DNA of 64,000 nucleotides from NCBI GenBank assembly GCA_020310875.1, contig CM035407.1, positions 221,858,496-221,922,495 on the forward strand. The letters run 5' to 3'. Positions 1 through 17,389 of the stretch are shown one piece after another. The number at the start of each line of letters is the position of its first letter. Within the stretch, counting starts at the first letter, position 1. The notes below the pieces were generated by a model. It saw nothing but the letters and a program-made list of their open reading frames with translations. It did not search any database and was not told where the DNA came from. A program made the translations under genes and the position numbers. This stretch comes from Ceratopteris richardii. Taxonomy: Eukaryota > Streptophyta > Polypodiopsida > Polypodiales > Pteridaceae.

Positions 1-594
1 CATGTGGTGGGGAGTTTTGGTAGCATTTAGTTGTATACGTGTGATGATCGAAGCATGTGAGAATCTTTGTCTGATCACATGCACGGAAGTACTTGACATT
101 TCCCATCGCAAAAGGCCATTCTGCATGCACACAATCACCACCTACATAGTGAATTACCAACCATATGCAAGCGATACATGCGATCCATTGATCGAGAGAG
201 TATGAGAGATTAACCAACATCTCCATAATCAAGAAAATCAAACAAAGCAAGCTTTGTCATGCTCAAAATCGATCTCAAATTTGTGATCTCGAATTATTTG
301 AGTCTCAAAGTGGAGGTGTAAGTTAAAGAGTTAACAACTTTAACTTGTGTTACATATCAATTCATTCAAATCTATGCTTGCCTCCACAATTGTCGTGCCG
401 TAAGCAGGCATTGGAACCCTCGCTCCTGCCTCAAGAGGTGAAACCAGAAAGGGCCCAACCAGACAACACAGGGACTGGTGGGAGCAGAGAGTTCGGACAA
501 GGGAATCAAGTCAACCCGGAGTGTTGGGCAGTTGGAGTAATATAACATATCCGTATGTGTAGAGCTGCAAGTGGATGCAAGCGGACAGCTGAGT
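1..594. other. Intergenic, nothing firm
   Basis: No convincing gene. Short open frames lack recognisable motifs. A purine-rich stretch near 305-316 followed by TG could be the edge of an old LTR, but no partner repeat or coding relic supports it. Confidence 0.4.

Positions 595-665
<71 letters not shown>
595..665. repeat. (TA)n microsatellite
   Basis: About 70 bp of nearly pure TA dinucleotide repeat. Open frames across it (runs of Tyr-Ile) are artefacts of the repeat. Confidence 0.95.
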
Positions 666-2709
<2,044 letters not shown>

Positions 2710-3399
2710 TGAATGAAAGAGCTCTCATTTCTAAATGATACTCCATTAGATAATACCTCTCTTATTTTGAGCAATAGAAGAGCTTCTTGGAGCACATTGC
2801 CTCTTTCCTACTCATGCTTGTGTGCCTTTCCATGCATGTATGTGCCAATGTGTGTGCTTGTATCCCTTTTGTTATAGGTGCATGTACTTTCATTTTTTGG
2901 TATACATATTGCATACCATCAATTGGTGTCTTTATGGATTCGACATTTCTTTATTGTGTTTGCATGCAGGCTAAGATGAAATGATGTGGATATTTGTGTC
3001 CATCATATCCCAATGGTGTCAAATACTTTTGATAGGAATCTTCCTAAATCACAAATTTTGCAAAACATGCAAAGAAATGGTATTTATTGGCCACACATGG
3101 AACAAGCACTAAATGAGTCTGTTAGTGCTTGTTCCACATTCCAACCCTTTCCCACCATTGAGTATGCTACCTTCTTCTATGTATCTGCATGTGTATGATG
3201 GAACAAGAACATAGTAGACTGTTTTAAATATTCCACTTATATACTTGAGATGACCATCCCAAAACAAAGATCCTTACACAAAGAGAGCTATAATTATGAT
3301 CATATTTGCAACATACTTTACAAGTGAGGAAAGGATAACTTCCTATGCCTTTGTGTACATCAAGATGATTGCTTGACACTTTTGGAAGTTGCACACTCA

Positions 3400-4199
<800 letters not shown>

Positions 4200-4200
<1 letters not shown>

Positions 4201-5100
4201 GAAGAACACCTTCTTCCTCGACGTGTTTCATTTTCTATCTGTTGGGCATGTGGCTACAAGATTCTTGTAGAAATTCTTGGGAAAACTATATTTCTAGCAC
4301 ATTGTTACTAGTGCTAGTGTGCATCTAAGTTGGGGGTTAAGAAATCATCTAGTTCCATACATCAAGTTTGGTTACATCTTTTGTCTCTTTTCCGCAACTC
4401 TCTATCTAAAAGGGGTTAGGGTGACACACTCTCTAATGGAAGAACACTCAACTGTTCCAGCCACCTTATTGCTAAAGTTGTGAAGAAATTCTTATAGAAG
4501 ACAATGACACCACTATCTCAGTACCATTTATTCTATTTTCTTTTCTGATCTTGTACTTGAAATCAGATCATAATACACTTCAGTTCCATCTATTTTCTAT
4601 CTGGTCTTTGTAAAATCAATTGTTGAACACGTTCCTCCTTTATTTCTTTAAGCATAAAGCATTGGGCTCTCCATTAGGCAATGATAGCGAAATGGGATTT
4701 GATTCTCTATATCGTAATTGCTTAGCGGCATAGTCTATTCTAGCACTTTTGAGCATCCATCAATCAGTTTTCACTAACCCTTAGATAGAGTACATAAGGA
4801 CTCCATAAAACAACTTTGATGTCGTACAATTATGGCTTGAGCTATACAAATTTGGCACAGCTAGTAGGACCCTAAGGCTCAATGATTCTGATCAGTTAGT
4901 GGCACACGTAACCCTTCTATCATGAGAAACTCCTCATCTTACACTTCGCTTAGTTTAGTACGAACGCCTAGTAGAGTTGCGAATTGCGATATTGTTAGTC
5001 GTAGCAAGTCTGAAACCCAATTTAGAAAAGATAAAAAGCAACATTGTTCTCCACCCAAGCAACCCATATTAGACATTAAAACGGCATAACGAGATCTAGC
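4200..5100. other. Intergenic, nothing recognised
   Basis: AT-rich, with frequent stops in all frames. It precedes the gag relic at 5,108 and could be the leader of that decayed element, but no primer-binding site is visible. Confidence 0.35.
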
Positions 5101-8045
5101 ATCTCTTTTGTCTCACATCAATATTAACTCTCCAATTTTCAAGGGAGTCTCAAAGGAAGATCCCAATGATCATATCAGATGCTTCCTTGCATTGTTTAAG
5201 AGTTGTGGCTTAGAAGGGTGGACCAAAGCATTTATGGCCTTATTTCTAGCAATGTTGCATAGGCTTTTGTCTTATAAGATCACTTCATAATGTGGCAATA
5301 GATAGAGCAGTTCTCTGTAGCTTTTAGGTTGGGAAACTGCAAGTACTTGATGAGATGGAGAACCTTTATTTAAAGAAAGGTGACTCATTTCCTAAGATGA
5401 TGGCATGGACCAAGGTTTTGGTCACTAAATTGTCAGACACACCCGACAATTTCCTCATCAAGAAGTGGCTAGAGAGTGTGCTTCCCTACAACACCAGGCA
5501 CAAGATCCACGATTTGCTTTCCCCAAATGCTCAGCTCAAAGAATTTGTGGCCATGGAAATGAGAATAGAGTAGGCCCGCATGCATTTTAATGATGCTACC
5601 TCTAATGTCGAGTGATGGGATGACTCTTCGGCACAACAAAGGTTTGTAAGTAATGAGGAAGACATGGTGGCTAAGCTTTGGTAAGAGTTTGAAGAACTCA
5701 CGGAAAGGGAAGTGAAATCCAACCTTTGGTGTACAATATGCCACCAAAAGAGGCATCCCATGCACAACGCCCCAACAAGATTATCTGCCAATTCTATGGA
5801 AAGATGGGGCACAAGGCTCATGTATGTTATTATCTAAAGGAAATGGTAAAGCTACAACCGGCTGCATACTGGGGACAATTAACCATGAATTCGAAGAATT
5901 GAGTTCTGATGACTCAATCCATGGTGCCAGCACTAGGTCTTATTTTTGGTAATGCTCCTAGTATACAATCATTTCATTCATCTCCTACTAGCCCTCACAT
6001 GCAAAATGTTCTTAGTGATCAAACTTTTGGATTCAAAAAGTGACCCCGATGACCAATAATGCATTACAAGTGTGGTGAATACGGGCATATTTAGATTGTA
6101 TGCCTCCTACTACAAAATGCACCACCTTGCACAAATTATCCAAAACTACACGTCCTTCATACCAAGGACTGCCCGAATCAGGCTACCATGAGTCAACCAA
6201 ACAATTAATTTCATGTTTTAGAACAATTGTTTCCCACTCGAAGCATACCACTAAGGTCACCCACTACTAACGCCCTAGACCTGAGAGAAATCTCTCCAAT
6301 AAGAGTGCATAGGAGATCTTAGCACATGATGGAGGAAGAGCAAAGTGTAGTAGAAAACAAGGATACTAGTCACAGTGGAAGTGTGGTTCTGGTGAGGCAC
6401 CCAACACTAAGGAAGATGCCTCGGTATGCTAGTAGGAACGAGAGGAGTTATGCCATGCCAAGCGATCTAATATAGAGGAAAAAAAAATCTTAGATTGGAA
6501 TGGGACCAACAAGAAGTCCCGAATTTGGAATTCCAACAACAAGAAACCTTGATATTTGATCAAATGACTGATTTGAGGAAGGAACAAGATAAGGATTAAG
6601 GCCAATGATGAACAATAGAAGATGCCTTTTGAATAGCCCAATGGGACATGGAGGATACAACCCTGAGCTAGCGATGAGTATACCTAGGAATCTTATCTTG
6701 CTAAGCTGCATATTGAAGAATACATACTAGCAAGTGAGTTTATATGATCTATTTAAGATGGATGCTTGATTCGAGATCAAGATGCTAAACATTGTAGCAT
6801 GAGTCAAAGCATCGAGATCTATAAATAGTAGTCTTGGCACATGTTTTGTACCCCAAGCCCCTCTCATTGACTATTTTAGCACGTGAATACCTATAAAGAT
6901 AGTCAGGCAAGAAATCACAAGAGTCATCATAGATGGCCGATTAGGTATCAATCTAATGCTTTAAGAAATGATGCAGATGCTAGGACTCAGATCATCTCAG
7001 GAAGCACAATTCATGGTAACCATGGTAGAGCAGAATAAGATAAAGCTTGTCAAAATCATGGGTCTTGACAATGCAAGGATCTAAGCTCACCTTAGACTTC
7101 ATTGTGTTAAAACTTCCCCTCTAATCATGAGGATTTTCTTTGGTCTTGGGATGGCATTGGCCTAGATACGCTAAGTTGATTCATGACTGGGGGTGTAACT
7201 TCATGGAGATGCATGATGGAGATGCTTAAAGCAACTATAGATGGAGTTAGACAGTGACCATGAAAGAATGGGTACTACTACTTTGTTAGTAGAAATTGAA
7301 GAAGAGGAGCTAGACTCTCTGGGATTGAATGATCTATTTTAAGATTGAGACTTGCAGAAGTGGATGGGTGCAGAATCTTCTGTGTGTTCTACTAGAATTT
7401 GCAATGAGACCTCACAAAATGGGGGGAGGGGGGGAATCCCACTGCTAAACGTTTGAGGCAAGAATCCCCATATGAGATAGGCAGAATAGAGGAAGGATTT
7501 TGATGCAAGAGGGGCACGGGGTCAATACATGACAAAGAGAGTTGCTACAAGATACAGAGACAATGAAACTATTCATGGAAGAGAATAATCCTTGTTGGTT
7601 GCATAATGGAGACTATGAGAACAAAAGCAAGGAAGACCATGGAAAATTCATACACTTAACCAAAGGAAAGGAAGCCAAACATGATGAGAATTCATGATTT
7701 GTGCCACTCGACCAGAGAAAGATTACAACGAACTGACAAAGTAAGTTTCAACAACAACCAAGTTATGAAGAAAACACCCCGGATTGTGGAAGTTAATCAC
7801 TCTGTTTCAAGATTTCATAAGTATACTTGGATGGGGCTATATGAAGCATATTAGTTTACCTAAACCACTAAGACACAATCGGACCACACAAACATAGAAT
7901 AGAGCCAAGTTAATCCCAATTTGGGAAGGACCATACAAAGTGGTTACATTAGTGAGTCAAGGAGCACCTCGTATTGCCACACTAAGAGATGAGCCTTTGC
8001 CACTTGTAAATTTAACTAGGATCAAACTATATCACACCTAAACTG
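5100..8045 (+). mobile_element. Decayed Ty3/gypsy element, internal region
   Basis: Scattered plus-strand remnants lie in normal gypsy order. Gag-like frames are at 5,108-5,290 and 5,355-5,573 (PNDHIRCFLALFKSCG, DTPDNFLIKKWLESVLP). Two zinc-knuckle remnants follow, near 5,780 (GKMGHKAHVC) and 6,065 (KCGEYGH). A C-terminal integrase tail sits at about 7,890-8,040 (WEGPYKVVTLVSQGAPRI, then LPLVNLTRIKLYHT). The protease, reverse transcriptase and RNase H portion is not readable by eye. The element is heavily broken and old. Its ends are not defined; the direct repeats R1 on both sides are possible but unproven LTRs. Confidence 0.6.
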
Positions 8046-8700
8046 TTATCAACACCACCCTTGTAAATATAACACATTTTGATCCACCTTAACATTTTTG
8101 TAAGACACTTTTTTATGATAACAGAATAAGCCCCGCGTGATCTCCCTTCTTTAGATCTTCGAGTGTCAGTAGGAATCTCCTTTTTCGCTCATTTGAGTCC
8201 AAAACCTTGTTTCATCCACTTTGAGGCCAAGCAAACTTTGGTGGTAGGCATCTTTACAACCCATGTAGTATTGCGGGTCAAAGGTGTCTAAAATTTGGTG
8301 CAGAAGGCTTTGAGTAATTTCCAACTTTGATGTCTTGCGTTCTTGTATCTTGCGATTTCCATACTCCTCAGACATCATGGTGTCCAAGTGGTCGGAATTC
8401 TCATGCTACTTTTAGAGCTTTGACAATTTGGCATTTTGGCTATCCTAAGTTCCAATGATTCGATGTGGTATGATCCTCCATAATCATCTGTTCCCTTTTC
8501 TAATGTGTTGATGGTCCCAACTCATTCATGTGATGCCTATCAATGTCTATCACAATAACTACAAACATCCTTCATGTTGCTAACCATCCCTCTCCACCTA
8601 CAACACCTTTTGGTAGGGTGGGATAGATATTCCTACATCTTACCCACGGAAAGTTCAATTTTTGCACCAATACATCATTACAATGATGGTACAACATGGA
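8045..8700. other. Intergenic or element 3' flank
   Basis: No coding signal. It lies between the integrase tail of the decayed gypsy element and direct repeat R1 copy 2. If R1 is the LTR this would be the element's 3' untranslated region, but no polypurine tract is obvious. Confidence 0.3.
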
Positions 8701-9410
8701 GGTGGAGGAACAAAAAATCTTGAAGAGCATCAATGATTCAAAAACTTTCATGATAAAAAGGGTCATGCAGACAATCGAAACACTCATACATATGGAGAGA
8801 GAGAGAGAGAGAGACGACTAGGCTTAAAAACTCATGTATATGCTTGAATGTGCATAAGGATAAGAGTGAGTGGTCGAAGTGACATTAGGAATTGCATGAG
8901 AGTTCTTGACTAGATGCAGTGTCATAGTGTGTGCCATAAGAGTATGATCTAGGAAGACATTATCATGCAGAAAGTGAACTTAGGTAGTGTGGAACCGGAA
9001 GAAAAAATTTAGGAGGTGTGGCAATCTGTGGATAGAAAGAAGTTTGTTGAGTGTGCACTCGTAAAGCAGAGGATGCTTGAAGAGAAAAGAGTGAAGTCGA
9101 TAGTTTTAAGTGCATAGAAGGCAAGGTGGAACCTAGAAAGAAAGAAAAATTCGAGGTGAAGTTCCACAGATTTGAAGAATTGGAGAAGGGATCGAAAGCA
9201 AGGGCACCTTTGGGTGGATCTATGCAGAAAGTACTAGTGTGCCGTCAGGGAACCCCTTTGAGTTTGGGGAATGATGAGGAGGGTGATGCTATGGAGGAAT
9301 GACAAAATTGATGATTCCTAAGGTTATGCGTGTAGTGTGGTCGATAGCATTGCTTCTACCCCTTTTACTCCTCTACCCCTTTTTCAGTTTGTGTCAAATT
9401 CGTTGAAGTG
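8700..9410. repeat. Direct repeat R1, copy 2
   Basis: Second copy of the repeat at 3,400-4,200, same orientation, about 5.2 kb away. It includes the relic of the integrase module tail (AAGGGTCATGCAGACAAT) and the block from ATATGCTTGAATGTGCATAAG to GCATTGCTTCTACCCC. A (GA)n run at 8,793-8,814 sits where copy 1 has its compound microsatellite. Confidence 0.65.
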
Positions 9411-9590
9411 CATACAAAGATAATGATCATTTTTTCCCTTCTGCAAAGCTCCATCTCCTCACACATGAGTCTCTCATAAGAGAATCTGTTTTCTCTTCTA
9501 CCATATGTGGTGTGTTATCCCATATGATGCCATGATGTGGAATCCTTCTCAAAAGGAGGTTCACACCCAATAAAAATATCATGTGAATTT
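9408..9590. repeat. Dispersed repeat R2, copy 1
   Basis: A ~180-bp block that recurs at 20,332-20,523 in the same orientation. Shared landmarks are GAGTCTCTCATAAGAGA, GTGTTATCCCATATGATGCCATG and AATATCATGTGA. No coding potential; probably a fragment of an LTR or other dispersed repeat. Confidence 0.65.
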
Positions 9591-9599
9591 TCCTTCCTC

Positions 9600-12380
<2,781 letters not shown>

Positions 12381-12381
12381 A

Positions 12382-12673
12382 TGTTGGGTGTGTGTAGAAG
12401 TGCGAGAGACACATGAGAAGCACACACAACGAGCACAAACACAGCAAGACACACGGAGAAGAGGATGGCTAGAATAGCTCTCTCTATTGACGATAAATTG
12501 AACTAAAGTAAGAGCAGAATAATATCCCTAAGTACAAAGTACCACCACATATGAGAGTATCAAGTATGTGGTAACATGGGGAAAAAACCTCTAGCCAGCA
12601 CTAGAGTAAAAAGTGCCCATGTATAGGGAAAAGGTTCAGATCAAAGCTACTCGAGGAACACATACGTTTAACA
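12382..12673 (-). repeat. Copia A 3' LTR
   Basis: Starts TG and ends CA on the plus strand, ~292 bp. The block from 12,452 to 12,673 matches 17,161-17,382 almost end to end. The outer edge adjoins the ATGGA target duplication. Confidence 0.85.
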
Positions 12674-12684
12674 AACCCCCCTAG
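12674..12684 (-). promoter_or_regulatory. Copia A polypurine tract
   Basis: Read on the minus strand this is CTAGGGGGGTTT directly before the 3' LTR, the usual place and composition of the primer for plus-strand DNA synthesis in LTR elements. Confidence 0.75.
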
Positions 12685-12719
12685 AGCGAATGATGTGAAC
12701 ACATACAAGGAGTGACAGA

Positions 12720-13519
12720 TCAGCCCCCAAAAGGTAATAAGCCTAAAGCTTTGCGAAAAGCTTCAAACTTTTCCCGTGGAAGAGCTTTGGTGAATATGTC
12801 TGCCACATTATCTTGTGTAGGCACATATACCAAATCAATATCTCCTCCATGAAGGTGCTCTCTCACATAGTGGTAATGCACCTCAATATGTTTGGTCCGT
12901 GCATGAAACACTGGGTTTCGTGCAATAGCCAAAGCACTCTGACTATCAGTGAGAATATGCATAGTAGCATCAATCTCCATGCAAAAATCCCCAATAGGCA
13001 TCTCAACCATATACACTCCACTATAGCTGTGAAAACTGCCTTGTACTCAGCTTCACAACTCGATGTCGCCACTATAGGTTGCTTCTTACTCAACCAAGAT
13101 ATGCATGAGTCTCCAAGGAAAAAGCAATTACTACTAGTGGACACACAAGTATCATAACAACCAGCCCAATCACTATCTGTAAAAGCATGCAAGCATGGTT
13201 GAACATCTCTGCCATAAAAGAGACCTAAGTTCAAAGTTCCTCGGAGATATCTAAACACACATTTCACCGCTTGCCAATGTTTAGTGCTAGGGCTATGCAT
13301 GAATCGACTCAACTAGGAAACTGCATATTGTATATCCGGCCTTGTGTTGCATGCATACATAAGACATACCACAACTTGCTGATAAAGAAAAGTGTCAAAT
13401 GCATCACTGGAATCCTCAACTGAGAACCTAAATCCTATCTCAACTGGTGTGGAAACTGGCTTGCAATCCTCAAAGTCAAAATGCTGAAGTAGTTTTTCAA
13501 CATACTTTGCTTGATACAT
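12720..13519 (-). pseudogene. Copia A RNase H and end of RT
   Basis: Part of the copia A polyprotein. 13,313-13,519 carries the end of reverse transcriptase (YVEKLLQHFDFEDCKPVSTP). 12,863-13,312 holds the start of RNase H (FTDSDWAGC, SWLSKKQP, SSCEAEYKAV). 12,720-13,016 has the RNase H end (DSQSALAIARNPVFHARTKH, DIFTKALPREKFEAFRKALG). These are hallmark copia motifs. Fossil coding sequence spread over more than one frame. Confidence 0.85.
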
Positions 13520-13558
13520 AACAATTCCTCCCTCAACGGATACAAATTGGATGCCAAG

Positions 13559-14346
13559 TTAGTAGCTCAAAAGAACAAGATAAGTGACATCAAAAGTATG
13601 CTGCAAATCAACCATAAGAATGTCAAGTTTTGCATCACATGACCCAATCAAGAGTATGTCATTGACATAAAGAACAAGCACAATAAGATCAGCCCCATTT
13701 TTGCGTACATAGAGTGTGCTTTCAATCGAACTAGATGTGAAGCCAAGAGCAGGCAAGTGCTTATGTATTTTGTCATACCATGCACGTGGAGCTTTCTTGA
13801 GACCATACAAGGCTTTATGCAAGCGACAAACCATATGCTCTTTCCCTTTCATAGTAAATCTAGGAGGTTGCTTCACATAAACCTCCTCTTGCAAATCACC
13901 ATTCAAGAAGGTTGTTTTTATGTCCAATTGATGCACTTTCCAACCTCTATGGGCAACCAAGCAACCACAGTACGAATGGTAGTCATTTGTGAAGTAGGTG
14001 CAAATGTTTCCTCATAATCAATGCCATATTCTTGCACATATCCTTTAGCAACCAATCTAGCTTTGTGGCCATCAATGCTACCATCAAATTTTCTCTTAAT
14101 CTTATAAACCCACTTTGTACCAATGGCATTCTTTCCTTTTGGCAACTCACATAACTCCCAAGTACCATTCCTATGTATGGAATCCATTTCTGATTGCATA
14201 GCACTCATCCATTGTGGATCGTCACATGCATCTTCAAAAGAAAGTGGCTCTTCATTACATGTTGTAGAAATAAGAGAATAATCCACAAAATTACTTGATG
14301 CATGGTGAGAGCTTGATCTTGTTTTACCAAGTAAAGGTGCACTCAA
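13559..14346 (-). pseudogene. Copia A reverse transcriptase
   Basis: RNA-directed DNA polymerase of the copia class (RVT_2 type). Motifs: GTWELCELPKGKNAIGTKWV, KARLVAKGY, GIDYEETFAP, then HQLDIKTTFLNGDLQEEVYV, LYGLKKAPRAWYDKI and the palm region VLYVNDILLIG. The order is normal, and the region sits between integrase and RNase H as in Ty1/copia. Fossil; not expected to encode a working enzyme. Confidence 0.88.
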
Positions 14347-14454
14347 TTTGCTGTCCTACAAAGTTTGTTTGAGCCACTTTGACATTGATTGTGCACTCTT
14401 GATAGACATGCGTTCATTATGTAATACATCTTCAACATGTACATCATGCGTGGG

Positions 14455-14640
14455 CTGAATTTTATGCTCATTTTCAACCATATTTTGATGCAAATGTTCA
14501 GCCATATGTGGATGGAAATTTCCAACAGTTTTGATAATTTTTGGCTGAAATTTTTCAGCCATGTTTGGCTGGAAATTCTCTGCATTTTCAGCCCTATTTG
14601 GCTGGAATTTTTCAGCCCTTTAAGCCTCAGTTGGCTGGCC
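14455..14640. repeat. GGCTGAAA/TTTCAGCC short repeats in copia A
   Basis: Between the integrase and RT parts of copia A there are repeated GGCTGAAA, GGCTGGAA and TTTCAGCC words, including the perfect 8-bp palindrome GGCTGAAATTTTTCAGCC. On the coding strand this becomes a run of related peptides (MAEKFQPK, MAEHLHQNMVEN), so it looks like local slippage amplification within the coding spacer. Confidence 0.6.
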
Positions 14641-14772
14641 TACATGGCCATAATCAAGCACACCATTTTGGAACAACGTCATGAGTATATCGAACACATC
14701 TTGTGAGCTAACTATTGGCTGTTTTTTGCATTCGAGTAGAGGGAAAATTGAATTTTCAGAAAATACCACATC

Positions 14773-15831
14773 TCAACTCACAATAATTGTGTTCATCAAT
14801 GGATGGTACAAACGATATCCCTTACTTTCAGCACTATAACCAACAAATATACATTTCTTTGCCTTGTCATCAAGTTTGCGACATTGTTGTGATGGCACAA
14901 GAGCATATGCCAAACAACCAAACACACGCATATGACTAACCATAGGTGTATGACCATTCCAAGCCTCATAAGGAGTGATGACTCTCAACGCTTTTGTAGG
15001 GCAGCCATTCAACACATAATTTGCACACATGACCGCTTCCATCCAAAACTTATGAGGAAGATGCTTTCCTTTAACCATACATCGTGCCATTTCAAGTAGA
15101 GTTCTATTGTTAAGCTCGGCAACACCATTTTGCTGAGGTGTATATGGCATCGTACATTGGTGTGAAATACCTCTTTCACGAAGAAAAGCATTAAACTCAT
15201 GTGACATGTATTTACCACCACGATCCATGTGTAGAGTCAAAAGCTTTTGTGAAGAAAACTTTTCAGCCATAGCTAAAAATACTTTGAAGCAAGAAAATAC
15301 CTCATTCTTTGCTTTCATAGGATACACCCATGTATGGCGAGTAGCATCATCAATGAAAGTAAGAAAATATACATTCTTCCCAAAAGATGGAGTCTTGACG
15401 GGACCACATACAAGCTACAATTTTCTTGTAGTGTGTGTATGACTATCTTTTGGAAAAGAAGCACGATGGATTGTTCCAAGAGTGCAACCTTCACATGCAT
15501 GCTTTTCAATGGACTCAAGTATAGGCAAACCAATAACCATGTCCTTCTTTTGCAAGTAAACCAAACTATTGAAGTTCAAGTGACCAAAACAAGCATGTCA
15601 AAGCTCCATTTCAGCCATGGAAGAAGTATGAGCAACCAAGGCATTCGAGGCAACCCTCTTGTATGTATCCATGCGATATAAACCATTACATAATGTACCG
15701 GACATCACGATAACATCACCATTGCTGAAATCATGAACCATACACTTATCATCAACGAAGTGTACATGACGTCCAGCTTTGGCAATCAACGGAACTGAAA
15801 TTAAGTTCTTCTTGATACTGGGCACATACAA
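14773..15831 (-). pseudogene. Copia A integrase
   Basis: Integrase core of a copia element: AKNEVFSCFKVFLAMAEKFS, LHMDRGGKYMSHEF, then MPYTPQQNGVAE, the conserved rve-domain block, and the downstream YEAWNGHTPMVSHMRVFGCL and CIFVGYSAESKGYRLY segments. The upstream part (15,598-15,831) has the GAG-pre-integrase region (MYVPSIKKNLISV). Fossil, broken. Confidence 0.87.
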
Positions 15832-16154
15832 TGCATTTTCAAGAGAATCACACCTCCATTTGCAGTCCTAAGCTCAATTTCTCCTACTCCAATGATAGGA
15901 TAAGAGGCATTGTTTGCACACACCACATGTCCTCCTTTGGGTGCATCTTTTAGAGAGGCCAAAAATCTTTTGCATGATGTTATGTGCGTTGACGCACCAC
16001 TATCAAAGAACCAATCTAAATCAGCCTCACTCACAACCATACATTTAGAATGCAAAGAAGCATCATAATGACATGTAAAAACACATGCCCAAAAATATTG
16101 AGCCATGTTAGCTTCATCATTCTTTGCATTTGTTGATTTTTCAGCAACAGACAT
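15801..16154 (-). pseudogene. Copia A aspartic protease
   Basis: Retropepsin region with the active-site type motif FFDSGASTHITS and the downstream GVGEIELRTANGG segment typical of copia proteases. It lies directly upstream of the integrase frame, in the expected order. Confidence 0.82.
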
Positions 16155-16307
16155 GCCGGATTCCTTCTTCTTTTCATTGTGTTTAGCAAGCTTTCTACAC
16201 TCATCAATAGTATGACGAGCCTTCTGGCAATATTTGCATCTCTTCTTCTTTTACAAATCACTATCATTAGAGGAATGAGTGGAAGAGGAAGCTTGAGGCT
16301 TTATTTT

Positions 16308-17055
16308 TTATGAACCCAAAGCTGAACCATACTTGCTTTTCCCCTTTTGTGAGATAGCAAGTGCTTGCGTTCCCTCAATCAGACCACTCCTATTCACTTT
16401 AGATTGCTCTTCTTGCAAAAGAAGAGACACAACCTCATCAAATGCATACATATTAGGATTTCCTTTTGCAACCAAACGGAGTGTAGTAGCAAAGCTTTGA
16501 AAAGATTCTAGTAATCCTTTCAACAATGTAGAAATGAGTGATGCATCTGGAATGATCTCATCTATGTTTGCCAATTGCTCTTTCAAGTCCTTGATGCGTG
16601 TCACATATGCACCCACCAACTCATTTTCAGCCATACATACATCCTCAAGTTGCTTTCTCAACTATGCAACACGTGCTTCATTACACACGGCATACAAAGA
16701 AACAAGAGTGTCCCATGCCTGTTGTGATGTAGAACATGACCAAATGTGTGTGACTATATGATGCTTCACAGAAAGCGCAATCAAAGCATGAGCTTGAGCA
16801 TCTTTCATCCCATCTAAGCTGCTCTTCTGTAGGTGGAGAAGGAGAAACCACTGTACTCGAAGAAGAAGCTCCATCTGTGACAGTAGACTGTGAAGTAGAA
16901 GCACCTACAGGTCTTCGATCAACATCTACCACTATGTTCCAAAGTTGTTTTGCAACAAGAACATGTTTCATCATGTAAGACCACATCGGATAGTTGGTCC
17001 CATCAAGCTTATCTTTAGCTTGAAGCATGCCAAACAAGTCATTGTTGTCTGCCAT
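16308..17055 (-). pseudogene. Copia A gag
   Basis: Capsid-like protein beginning MADNNDLFGMLQAKDKLDGT with the NYPMWSYMMKHVLVAKQLWN block near the N-terminus (DUF4219/UBN2-type plant copia gag). A second part (16,308-16,661) has QLEDVCMAENELVGAYVTRI and LLKGLLESFQSFATTLRLV. The start is the ATG just downstream of the leader. Very similar to the gag of copia B (MAESSDLCMLDVEDKLDGSN), so the two are related families. Fossil. Confidence 0.82.
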
Positions 17056-17160
17056 TTCACAAAAGAAAAAGAATGTGATAAAATCTTCACTTCGACGAAA
17101 GCTGAAATGAATGCTGAAATTTTAGCTCATAAACCATCACTTTGATGGCAATTCTAACTA

Positions 17161-17382
17161 CACGGAGAAGACGATGGCTGGAATAGCTCTTTCTATTGAC
17201 AATAAACTGAACTGAAGTAAGAGTTGAATAATATCCCTAAGTACAAAGTACCACCACATATGAGAGTATCAAGTATGTGGTAACATGGGGAAAAAAACTC
17301 TAGCCAACACTAGATTAAAAAGTGCCCATGTGTAGGGAAAAGGTTCACATCAAAGCTACTCAAGGAACACATAAGTGTAACA
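17161..17382 (-). repeat. Copia A 5' LTR (matched part)
   Basis: Matches 12,452-12,673 with about 17 differences over 222 bp. The outer end is TGTAACA followed by the target duplication ATGGA. The inner LTR edge and the primer-binding site could not be defined. Confidence 0.82.
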
Positions 17383-17389
17383 ATGGACA

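Larger units (their letters stand above)
12382..17382 (-). mobile_element. Copia A: Ty1/copia element with LTRs and TSD
   Basis: A minus-strand Ty1/copia element in the order gag, protease, integrase, reverse transcriptase, RNase H. On the plus strand it begins with TGTTGGGTG at 12,382 and ends with TGTAACA at 17,382. The 5 bp outside both ends are identical (ATGGA at 12,377-12,381 and 17,383-17,387), the expected target-site duplication. A polypurine tract lies next to the 3' LTR. The LTR copies match over ~222 bp with about 17 differences by eye (~8%), suggesting insertion a few million years ago if plant neutral rates near 1.3e-8 per site per year apply. It is broken, with several interruptions across the coding region, so it is a fossil. 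Its gag resembles that of copia B, on the other strand ~4 kb away. Confidence 0.92.

Noticed and set aside
300-345. Purine tract followed by TGTAAGTTAAAG as a copia 3' LTR start
   Set aside because: No matching LTR end, no RNase H relic upstream and no partner copy.
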